From NCBI GenBank assembly GCA_963921825.1, contig OY997593.1:54172039-54236038 (forward strand): DNA of 64,000 bases, in the 5' to 3' direction. Of the stretch, positions 54,301-64,000 are shown piece by piece. The position numbers and the translations under genes were made by a program. The stretch is from Erodium maritimum (lineage: Eukaryota; Streptophyta; Magnoliopsida; Geraniales; Geraniaceae). Within the stretch, counting starts at the first letter, position 1, and every line of letters starts with the position of its first letter. The notes under the pieces were generated by a model, which saw only the letters and a list, made by a program, of their open reading frames with translations, was not told where the DNA came from and did no database searches.

Positions 54301-56506
54301 AAGACCGAACATACGCGATTGCCGGGCCCCGAGTTGAGGGACTTGATACCGATATTGAGATCGCTTAGAGTTTCCCGTTTATGATTTATATTGTGATTTG
54401 TGTTTGCTAACACTTGAGCTTTACACTTGGTCGTATTGTTTTCGTGGTTATTTTCTGTTGGATCGAGTTTCAAACTGGTAAGCCCACCCGTATCTTAAAA
54501 ACACCGACCAGAGGTGCGGTAGTACCAACGAACGCCAGTTTGGGTTTGAAAGAGGAGTAACAGACCTAGTAGTACGGGAAGTTCTTTTCCTTCTTCGATA
54601 GTGAGAATCAAGTTTTAAAAACCGAGTTGGGAAACATCAAACGTTCATCGAATGCTATCAACATTGGACGCCTGAACGGAGAAAGGCTACGGTATGATCA
54701 ATAAACAGTCCGACCGGCCACCGGAGATGACGAAGTGACGATAAGATCATAGTAGCGCAGCGGAAGCACGGTGGTCCCTTAACCCACATGCATCGTAATA
54801 TCCAGCTTCTTCTACCTTCGCTAGAAGTTTTAGGTCACAAGATTCGAACCTTCGAGGCGACTTTATCACGACATCCCGGTTAACGAACGAAAAGTGCACG
54901 AGTATGTGTCGTACGTAAGATATTAGATTAAAGAGTGTTCCCTACGTTTTTCCCAGAGGGACTAATCGGTGGGCCGCCAGTTCACGAGCCACCCGGAACA
55001 GGTGGATGACACCGAAATTTAATCAGACGACTTTTCCAGTAGAGAAGAATACGGAGAACACGAACCGAGTACCAAGGCATATCTCCATCAGCAAGAGAAG
55101 ATCGAACGCCAAACGTCCTGCGAGGACTAAGCATAACCATTAAGTTACGTCATAGAAGTGAGAGCACCTCACGTTGAGACCCGAAAATAGTTAGCGAAAT
55201 ACGACTACCACGAGCTTCCAGGCCAGTAACAAGATGGCACCGCGTGAAGCATCCACATGATAGGTCAGGTTTTGTGCCATGCAGAGCACAATGAGAATTT
55301 AGAGATTGACCAGTGATTGGTCCTAAGTTGGTTGAAAGACGTTTGGGGATCTACACACAGGGTACCCCAAAGACCGTTCAAATCCTCGAGATTTCAATGC
55401 TTGTTGTGGATTCACTATTATGATGACATGGATGCAACGACTTATAAGTTAGTCGATCGATATTATGTGAGCAAGTGTCAACGATAAGAGGAATATCGCA
55501 GGTTGGATACCCTTCGTGATCGATCGCAGTTGAGTGTTGATGGTTCTACTATGATCTAGAGCCGTGATGATTGATGTACGGCCGATCCGTTATCAGGTTG
55601 AGAACCTTGATGAGGTTTACTCGGTATGATATAATGATATGTTGGACAAGTGTGCCATGCTTGGTAGGGCATGAGCCTTGATTGTGGTACGTTTTGAGAC
55701 GTGCCGCCTTCCGACTGAGTATCGGTGAATAGTATTATTTATTTGATTGTGGTACGCCTATCTTTCCACGAGATGTGGTGAAACGAGCGCTTGATCCAAA
55801 CTCTGCAGTGGTGATGAGAACCTTGGTTTGACGGTTGCATATGTGTGTTACTTGCTTGTTTTGTGTGTGTTAGGTCGTGGCATGACCTTTTTGACGTTCC
55901 AGTATGAACTATTCTTGTGACGGTTGCTAAAGAGAAGCTGAGAAGTTACATCTGCGGATGGCTCCGTCTTTATCTGACTTTCGGGGTGTTTCGGTAAGAC
56001 ACCCATACCGACGGAAAATTCTGGTATGGCATGTCTAGACCAATGTCGATTGTTCCGGTGTGATACCTATACCGTTGAGGATTCCGTTTGAGGCATCTAC
56101 ATCAAGGTTGTTTGTGACGGTCCGCTGTCTACACCGACGTTGAGATTATGAACTGTTAAGAAATACCGTCGGTCAACGTCAAGTTTTATTTTGGTTACTA
56201 CTTCGTGTATAATTGTTATGATGGGTCTTGACTTGGTAGTGTTTGAATTCTGTTGTGGTTAGTCCTTGTAACAGCTGCTAAAGGGAAGTTGAGAAGTAAC
56301 GTTGGTGTGTGGTTCCGACTCTGTTCGACTTGTAGAGTGTTCCGGCATGATACATGTGCCGACGGAAAATTCCGGTATAGGATATCTAGACCGTCAATGG
56401 CGGAAGTACACCATGGATCCCTCGCTTGTGAGTTTTAATCGGGCGTTCCCTGAGATCGGGTGAACTGGAGCGCGTTCGCTTTAAATTTCGAGGACAAAAT
56501 TCTTTT
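54301..56506 (+). other. Decayed internal region of the same element
   Basis: I could not recognise RT, RNase H or integrase motifs in any frame, although the length would hold a deleted pol. A duplicated block (about 55890-56050 and 56250-56400) carries TTCCGGTATGG...ATCTAGACC units like the minisatellite of LTR B. LTR sequence therefore appears to have been inserted or recombined into the internal region. The last 50 bp (AATTTCGAGGACAAAATTC) are a conserved pre-polypurine sequence of plant Ty3/gypsy elements. Confidence 0.5.
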
Positions 56507-56519
56507 AAGGGGGGAAGAC
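56507..56519 (+). other. Polypurine tract
   Basis: AAGGGGGGAAGAC lies directly before the LTR start TGTAAAGACC and shows that the LTR at 56520 is a 3' LTR. Confidence 0.85.
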
Positions 56520-56647
56520 TGTAAAGACCGTTAAATTAAAAGAAGTATAATATTAATTTTATCGCCTTGCAATATCGTGGGAGGAAATCGAGGGGGAAAA
56601 TTGGATCGACTTCAAAGAAAAAGAAAACGAAAAAGAAAAAGAAAAAA

Positions 56648-56671
56648 AATATATATATATATATATATATT
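56648..56671. repeat. (AT)n microsatellite
   Basis: About 12 AT units in LTR F, after an A-rich run. Confidence 0.85.
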
Positions 56672-58631
56672 TATATCTATAAGAGCAGGACTGGACCAGG
56701 CCCGGCGAGCAGGCCAAACCCAGTCCAGCCCGCCTTTGGGCCGGGAAGCTCCTTTGTCTCGCGAGGCCCATCCCATCTTCAGGCCCGAGCTTTATAACCC
56801 AAATTTTTAGGGTTACAGCTCATTTTCAGAGCTTCAGCTTCTTCACAAACGCAGCCCGTGTCCTCTCTCTCCCTTCTCGACTTCGACCAAACCACCACGC
56901 CGTCCAGCCACCGCCCGGACCTCCTTCTCCGTGCAACTCGCCGTTGTCCACACCAAACCCCCCCTTTCCTCTCGAACCAGAACCCCTCGTCCCAAGCTCA
57001 CTCTCCGACCTCTCACCCCGTCTCCGTTCAACAAGCCCGTCACCGAGTCACCATCCCTTTTCCCTCTCGCCCGCGTCCCCTCCGCTCGAGCTAGTCGACG
57101 CCCTCGTTTCCGACCTCCGTTCAGTCCGAGGTTTCGCTCTGTTCAGTTCGGGGTCAGAGGGTTTCGCCGTGTTCCACCGCGCCCACGACCGCACCCAGCC
57201 TTTCCGCCGCCGTTCTCTCTTCTTCTACAGTGAGATTCTCACCTCGAGGCTCGGTCGCCGGCGATTCTTCTCCGGTCGTCAGAGACTTTCCAATCCTCTT
57301 CCTTCTCTCTCTGTTTCTTGGTTTTAGCCGTTTGTTTCTGGATCTGAGTATTGAGGAAACACGACGGTTGTTTCTGGACTTGTGGAGTTTTGAAATCGAT
57401 TTGTTTGGGTTCTACATCTGTGTTACCAGGGAAGAACAAGAACAAAAGACTAAGAAATAAAATTTAAGTGTTTTGAGAACAAATTTCAGTTTTATTGTAA
57501 AAAGGGTTAAAATCAGTTGTCTTAGATCGGGATTTTGAACTGAAGGAACGAACCTGGAACCAATCGGACTTAGAACGGGAAATAAAAGTGGAAACGCAGA
57601 ATCGGACCTCGGGAATCGTGCCACGAGACTCATACCTCGAAAACTGTGCATCGGGATCCGTGCCTCGGAAAACGTGCACCGGGTTCTGAGTTCGGTGCTC
57701 GGGTACTTGAGCCCGATTCGTCGTTTAAGCACGCTCTTATCCCGTTCAAGTTTAAAAAGACAACGTATTTAATTTACCTTGGGCCTTACCGGATGTGATC
57801 GTAAGTTTATCTGTAAACCCAGACTCGGAGTTAGACTTCGCCCGAGAGCTTGGACTTCGCACGAGAAGACGAAGGCCACTCCGGAACCCGTGTGAAGAAT
57901 GGAGGAGAGACTGATCGACTTTACAACCGAGTGTTATTAGAGGAAGACTACAAGATAGGGGAAATCCTAACTACTCGAGTAATTTCAATAAAAATATGCA
58001 TATTAGGATAATAAAATCGGAAAGGTCCTAGACTGGCATATAGGATGCGAATAACTAGAATAATCGTATTTCAATTATTAATAACCGGAAATGTCTATAA
58101 TGCATGCTTAGGATGAGAATAACTAGTGTAACTTGCTTTCAATACTTGGAAATTGTCTTACTGGTAGAGAGACCGTGATGACCCCTCGGATTAGTTGTTG
58201 TGTTAGGAACACATGTTTGACTGCTTAATTTGAATAATTTAAGAGTCTAACGAAAATAGCTAAATCGTATGCTTAATTGATTGATTGAACGTTTACATGA
58301 TTGGTTGATTGATTGAATGTCGAATGATCGACTGCTTGAACGGATGATCGAGTATGACTGATTGTGCCGACCGGTACAATCAGGTGATCGATGGACCGAT
58401 GTTTCATGACAGGTAAGTATGGCGGTAAGTGTAAGTGTGGATATGAATTTCGTGTGGTGTGTATTGAGGAACGTGTGTACTTCCATGATTGATGATTAAG
58501 TGAATGTCTTTGATGTGTTGTGGTGAAAGTGTGATTCGATAAGCGTTGGTTGGTTGATGTGTTATAATGTATTTTCTTTATTCTTATTCTTGAATTTTTT
58601 GGTTGTTCGGTTCGGTACTACACCGGGGGAA

Positions 58632-58650
58632 GGGGGGGGGGGGGGGGGGG
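58632..58650 (+). repeat. Poly-G tract in LTR F
   Basis: Nineteen consecutive G at the site where LTR A has eleven. Confidence 0.88.
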
Positions 58651-59785
58651 TAATCCGGTGCCGTTATGGTGGTTGGAGTTGGACAGATACTGTGAGATAT
58701 TGGTTGAGTGTTGGAGCCTGAGGGCATTGGTTATTGAATATTGTGAGGATTGATTATTGGAGCCTGAGGGCATTAGTTATTGGATATTATGAGGACTGGT
58801 TATTGGACCCTACGGGGCAGTTGGATGGATCACTATTGATGAGATGGTTACTGCGGTTTCACCCAAGTGCGTGCGTCCTACGGGAGCACTACTTGGCTCC
58901 CTATGACATATGGTCCTTTGGAGGCATTTTCGAGAATCCCGACGATGAGCATCCCTATGGGATGGTTTCCGGTGCCCCGATGTATGTGCCTCCTCTGGAC
59001 CGAGGGAAAATCTGATATGATATGGGTACTCTAGCGGATCGGAATATGGGAACCGATGTGACACCATAATCTATCCATGGATCGAAGGCTTGAGAAAGCG
59101 AGTGGTTGGCGTGATATTAATTGCTCCCATTTTAATGAGTTATGATTTGTTATAGTACTTTCATGGAATCTTTTAAGTTAATGTTATCTTTGAAAAAGCG
59201 ATACTATTTCATTACACGGATTCCATAACATTTCATTGATTAATAGTATTTACTCGTTCCCAGTTGTGATGGTTTCCTATTTTACATTAATGTTCTCTAT
59301 TTATTCTCTGGGAAGTTATCGTTATCCCTGAGAATGCGCTATTGTTATCGTTGCTTCTTATTTGTTCATTATATCTTTTGGTCTAAGGGTTTTAGGTACT
59401 TTTGTGACATCGAACTAAAGCAGTTTTAATATTAAACTTGGAGACGAAAGTTGTTTACGATATTCCCTACTGAGCGTAAGCTCACCCCTATTTGTTTATT
59501 TACTGTGTGTACAGGTGTGCTTGAGATCTAGGTAATTCGAGGCTCGGGAGCTTCCGGATGTCTTGCGGTTGTATTAGAGATGTGTTGGTCCACATTATTG
59601 AACTTTATTTATCTTATGTTACTTGTCAAGTTTTGACACTATATTTGAAACTTTAGATTGAATTATTGAGAAATATTTTGGACTCGCTTTCGACTTTAAA
59701 AGAATTTATTACTATTTACTACTTTTATATCGGTTGTTTCCGGTCATGTCTCGAGTTCGGCTAAAATCGTATTTGGGGCATGACA

Positions 59786-59977
59786 GTCCGGGCTTAGATT
59801 TACTTTATGTTTTCGTAGAGACGTACCGTTTATTTCGGATTTTGTATTGATTGAGCGTGGGACTCAACACTTGAATTTCTGTTGAACTACTTACTTTTAC
59901 TTGATTTAAACTGATTTTATTTGAATTTCAATAAGTCACGTCTCGGGTATGGTCAATTCCTGATTTGGGGCGTGACA
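59786..59977 (+). mobile_element. LTR tail G, partly covered by element F
   Basis: A second terminus GATTTGGGGCGTGACA ends at 59977, only 192 bp after the LTR F terminus. The short stretch resembles the last part of the LTR consensus but differs from F. It is probably an older LTR of the family into which F inserted. Its left part was not identified. Confidence 0.6.
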
Positions 59978-60748
59978 CAAGCCATGTCCGAAGTCCGAGC
60001 CCTTTTCTCGGAGGTAAGTTTTGGTGGCAGCAACACAAGAATCTGGGTTGAAGGAGGAAGGAGAATTCGGAGCAAACTCTGACGCAAAGCTTCGGGTTTG
60101 CTTGCGAGGGTTTGAAGATAAGAGTCAATGGATATCGGTGATATGGTGATCGGAGGACTCGGATGATCGACATATATTGATTTCCAGACTCAGGAAAGAA
60201 CTACTCCGCGACATCGCCAGGATCCATGAGTTAGGAGATGGATTATGGGATAGTGGGATGGTTTACTTTCCCATAAAACCCCAGGGTGGGTTATCCTGTT
60301 CTTCACCATCTGTTCCGAAGAACATAGTGTACTAGCAGGCAGTCGAGTAGTCACTGTTGCAGCCTCTCACGAGCGTCGGTCTCTGTTTTTGTCTTTTATT
60401 TTTCAGTATCTTGTTATTTCCCACTATTTTCTATGATGCAAAATACATTTTGTCTACGAATCCAAGAGCGCTGGTACGCCTACAAAAGTCTCGGACCATA
60501 TTTGAAACCCAGGGTCTTTGGTATATTATCTGTTACAATTCTTGACATTATGAATACAAATCCTATGGGAAAACTTCAAAAAAGACACATAAAAGTATAC
60601 GCAATTATCACTTACATACACAAATATAAAAACGCTTCATCTAGTAAACTCAACTTTTAAAAAATTATCACCATTTGATTTTCCGTTATTTTTTTATTAG
60701 TTTTAACAAAAAAGACGAAAATGCCCTTAACTATTCAAGCCAACTATA
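59978..60748. other. No gene recognised
   Basis: No supported coding frame. The stretch at 60717-60740 (GACGAAAATGCCCTTAAC) is also present inside the neighbouring MITE. Confidence 0.4.
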
Positions 60749-60757
60749 AATAGGTTA

Positions 60758-61191
60758 GGGTAAATTACAAATACCTACCCCAAACTTGTAGCGTTTAACT
60801 GATACCTACTCTAAAGTTTTTTTGTAACTGATACCTACTCAGATGTTTAGTTATTTACTGATAGCCCAAGCAGACAGCTAAAATGACGAAAATGCCCTTA
60901 ATAACTTTTTAAATAATTTTTTTAAAAATAAAACTGAAGTGATTTAATAAGTACATATGTATACCTAACAAAAGTGATTTTTTAAATATTTTTTTTAAAA
61001 TAATTACTGAAATGTAGTTGAGGGTATTTTCGTCATTTTAGCTAAACATCTGAGTAGGTATCGGTTAAAAAAAACTTTATGGTAGGTATCAGTTAAATAA
61101 CTAAACATCTGAGTAGGTATCAGTTAAAAAAAACTTTAGGGTAGATATCAGTTAAACGCTACAAGTTTGGGGTAGGTATTATAGTTTACCC
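60758..61191. mobile_element. Mutator-type MITE (434 bp) with long inverted repeats
   Basis: The terminal inverted repeats begin GGGTAAATTACAAATACCTACCCC and end GGGGTAGGTATTATAGTTTACCC. They pair over more than 70 bp, and a second inner set (GATACCTACTCAGATGTTTAG) also pairs. AATAGGTTA is duplicated exactly on both sides (60749-60757 and 61192-61200), the 9-bp size of Mutator-like elements. There is no ORF. Confidence 0.9.
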
Positions 61192-61559
61192 AATAGGTTA
61201 TTAGTGAATAAATTATAACAGGAATAAAAAAGAATGATAAAAAGATTAAAAAGAAATTTCTCTTTGATAACTTTTATTTGTTCTTAAATTTCCAGATCTT
61301 AAAGATCTGAAACAAACCTTCTCTTTCATTTGTTCCAAAACTTTTAGATATGACCTTCTTTTTCTTATATTTGTTCTTAAATTTTCAGATCAAACATAGT
61401 GTATTTGTCCTTTAAAATTCATCTTCCTCATCCATCTTTCCTCAATCTTTGAAAATTTACATCACTCTCATTAAGCTTGTCAAGTTCTTACGGACATTAA
61501 TTATGTAGCTCTCTAACATGTGATGGCAAGGTGAAGTTCTTACTACTATATTGTAAAAC

Positions 61560-63012
61560 TCACACTCTCTCCTCTTTCTACCCAACCCCCCAACCCTAGC
61601 TTCGGTTCTCGTCGTCGGTATCTTCTCTGGTCTTCGGCCATGGAAGATGCCAGCGGCTCCTCTCCTTTTACCTTCTTTTCCGTCTCTTTTGCCTATTTTC
61701 TTTGTTTTTTCTTAGATCTACGAAGTTTCCTCACTCCTCTACATTTTGGTTTATGATCTTTGGAATCAGATCTGGCTTCCCTTGGTCCTTGGGTGGACTT
61801 CGGGTCCTTGGTTTCCGTGAGGAGTTGCTAGAGGTGTCGGTGAGGGGAGGATGGTGCTCCGCCGCTCGTTTCCTCGCTGATAGGAACGGATCTGGTCCCC
61901 TGGATTCAGATCTGCTTTCTCTGGCCTCTGGTGGTGCTGGCCACAGTTGGCTTTTCAAGGCGGTCATCGATGAGGTTGGGGTTGCTGGTCACTGGTGCCG
62001 GAGATGGGGAGATCTTCGGAGTGGGGTCTCGACTTTACCTCTTCCTTCCTCAGAGGCGTCCTGTTCGGGGTCGAGTGGGACGATTTTCTCCTTGGGTGCA
62101 GATTTTTGCGTTTCTGTTCTTCGCCTTTGATTTGCTTCCAATTTCGGACTCTCTGGTTCAATAGCTCGCTCACTTGCCTCTTCCGGTCCGGGTGCGTGTC
62201 GATTCAGAGCTGGAGTGGGTGTACTTTTCTTGTGGTGGATGGTAGCGGTTCTTCTCGAAGTTTGCTTCCTGAGCGCTCGTGGCTGGATCTCGCTTTCGGC
62301 TCACAGTTTCAGGAAACTCTCCTTCTCCTCTCTCTCGATTTGATTTTTCTTCCCCTCCTCAACCACAGTTAGTGGTTGGGGTCTCACGGTTTGCGGTGTT
62401 GGCCGCCGTGAGATGTTCGGCTATGCCTTGTTAAAGAAAATCATTTTTGAGTTTGGGTAAGGACTTTTCTTGTTCTGTTGTTGGTTGGAGGTGTTGTGCT
62501 CTGCTGGAGGCGAATTAGGGTGTGGAAGTGGCTGCTGAGACTCTTCCGGAGTTGGGTTTATTTCCGGGTCTCTTCTTACTTGTTCCGTTTTTTTCTACGC
62601 GCTTAATGGTTGGAAAACTTGAGTATCCAGACTCTTTGTTGTTTATTGTTTACTTTGGTGTTTTGGCCCTTGTTGGCTCTGTGTTTGTTTATGTTGGTAA
62701 TCTGGGTTTAGGTTGTTTTTAGACCTGTTTGTGGTGTTAGGTTGTCTTGTTGTCGGTTTGGCTGGTTGTCCCTCGATGGACGGTTGTATTGGTTTTACTC
62801 TCTGGTTTGGACGAGCTGCGTCTCAATCCTAGGTTGCTTAATGTGTGTAAAATCTGGGGAAATAGCCCTTTTTTGTACCCATTCATTGGGTTGGTTTTTG
62901 TATTGAGGTGCATATGGCACTCTCTATGTTGTTGGAGGGAGTACCCTTGGCCATGTTTTCATTTTGAAAACATGGTTTTTATAAAACAAAAAACTTGCTG
63001 ATCAAAAAAAAA
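61560..63012 (+). mobile_element. Retroposon with poly(A) end, identity unknown
   Basis: GC- and T-rich sequence ends GTTTTTATAAAACAAAAAACTTGCTGATC followed by a run of A at 63003-63012, a LINE-like 3' terminus. Plus-strand frames (61702-62130 and others) show no known motif. The 5' boundary is a guess, and no target duplication was found. Confidence 0.4.
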
Positions 63013-63059
63013 GTGTTGCATACGTTCAAGGGCCTAAGTTGGAGTTTAACAAGTTCATA

Positions 63060-64000
63060 TGCACCAGACCAGTAGAAGAGAAACGCCCAAGCCAATTCCG
63101 TTGATGAAAGCCAGCTACGTAGACATCTTAATGAATACCCAAAGTTATATGAATATCAACAATCCAATTCAACCTTTTTACCGTTAATATCTTAATCCAT
63201 GTGTCTCTATTATCTCGATCGAATGTAAGGCATAAGGTCGGCATCCTTATTATATTTGATCATTAGTTTCTTGATCCCAAGTAGACTGTTAGTGATAACT
63301 CATTATCATTTCGCATGACCATGCATTTCCACAATCTCATTTATCAATGGGTCCTAACGATATTTATCTCATATTTACATGAGGGGTAAACTCCTTATTA
63401 GTCACTCACATTTCTCATATAGATAATTATGTACACAACGGCAATCTTTATTATTGTCTAGTTAAAGACAATGTTGAATTGTGTCAAGATACAAAACATC
63501 CATATATAGAAATCCATGATGACTACAATGTCAAAAGAGTTAAGCCATATTACAATTTTGAGAAATACTTATGACAGTTTCTAGGTATTATTCTCACATT
63601 GGTCATCCAATACTGTTTTGCCAAATAGTATTTATAATTTGACTTCACATCTCATATGCATGATTAGAAAAACATGATCATCAGTCAACGTCATACTAGT
63701 ATTATTATATCTTTAATACTAGAGATCAATGAATAATAGTCTTTATCCATCTAAGAGTTTTACTATCAAGTCGCATACTTAATGACCTTAGAAAGAGTTT
63801 ATTATTCACGTAATTATCATTTCACGAAATGATAATAGAAGTTCCATAGTATTAATGAATGATAATGTCATACATATCAAGATTGGCCTAAGTCATATAA
63901 CTAACAACGACTGGGTCTTGGATTCCAATCCTTGGCAGTTCCAAGAAAGGACCAGAAGTTCGATAGGATGTGTTGATGATGGAGGCGACTGAAAGAAGGA
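63060..64000. mobile_element. Partial LTR related to the nested solo LTR, runs off the window
   Basis: Scattered matches in the same order as 29090-29800: AAGGCATA-GG-TCGGCATCCTTATTAT, CATGACCATGC, and the GAGGGGTAAACTCCTTA / GAGGGATAAATCCCTTA words. The two are clearly diverged. Termini were not located. Confidence 0.5.

Larger units (their letters stand above)
56520..59785 (+). mobile_element. LTR F, 3' LTR of the long-LTR family (3.27 kb)
   Basis: Starts TGTAAAGACCGTTAAATT and ends ATTTGGGGCATGACA. It has an (AT)n run (56648-56671), a GC-rich leader with a Pro/Ser-rich frame, the ACACGGGTTCCGG stretch, a 19-base G tract (58632-58650) and the CTACTGAGCGTAAGCTCACC box (about 59469). It closely parallels LTR A from about 57880 on (for example TGATTGATTGAATG and GGGAACCGATGTGACACC). 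The adjoining polypurine tract proves that this repeat family is an LTR. Confidence 0.92.

Noticed and set aside
57412-57732. 106-codon minus-strand frame inside LTR F
   Set aside because: Shadow frame in non-coding LTR sequence with no domain.

Overview
This is nuclear DNA from a flowering plant, most likely a eudicot. It holds a multi-exon D5-type plant cyclin gene, two copies of a root-hair (RSL4-type) bHLH gene, and many plant retroelements: Ty3/gypsy chromoviruses, Ty1/copia remnants, plant LINEs with RRM or DUF4283 ORF1 proteins, tRNA-derived SINE-like pieces and MITEs. There are no bacterial operons, CRISPR arrays or phage genes. The ORFs are short and broken except where exons of the two plant gene families can be assembled.

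Layout. (1) 0.7-2.1 kb: copy 1 of the RSL4-like bHLH gene, with an open four-exon frame but a lost acceptor AG before the basic-region exon. (2) 2.5-7.2 kb: an RRM-encoding retroposon with a poly(A) end and a 13-bp target duplication, split by a 2.9-kb solo LTR flanked by AGGAA. (3) 7.6-15.3 kb: a chromodomain scrap, then copy 2 of the bHLH gene, dead and split in its third exon by a 6.1-kb degenerate chromovirus (8715-14849). (4) 15.3-25.3 kb: AT-rich DNA with two MITEs, a copia gag remnant behind a 112-bp LTR, a LINE reverse transcriptase in two inverted halves, and a minus-strand retroposon. (5) 25.4-32.0 kb: a DUF4283 LINE interrupted by a 3.1-kb solo LTR, itself interrupted by a 1.7-kb solo LTR (TSD ACCGG). 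(6) 32.3-34.3 kb: minus-strand copia pol remnant. (7) 35.4-37.6 kb: a MITE and a LINE remnant. (8) 38.1-39.5 kb: the intact cyclin D5 gene, followed by about 4 kb that is poor in recognisable elements. (9) 43.5-60.0 kb: a pile-up of long-LTR Ty3/gypsy elements of one superfamily (ends TGTAA...GTGACA) in both orientations, including a large inverted LTR pair and a decayed gag region. (10) 60.7-61.2 kb: a Mutator-type MITE with a 9-bp duplication. (11) 61.6-64.0 kb: a retroposon 3' end and part of another LTR.

The only gene that looks fully functional is the cyclin D5 gene. The most informative structures are the duplicated bHLH locus with a shared splice-site loss, the nested insertions that can be ordered in time, and the ~6.5-kb inverted LTR arrangement that could give double-stranded RNA. 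I found no convincing new multi-gene system. The novelty is in the architecture of the long-LTR family: palindromic CGTCACGG arrays, variable minisatellites, poly-G tracts and a Pro/Ser-rich frame in several copies.
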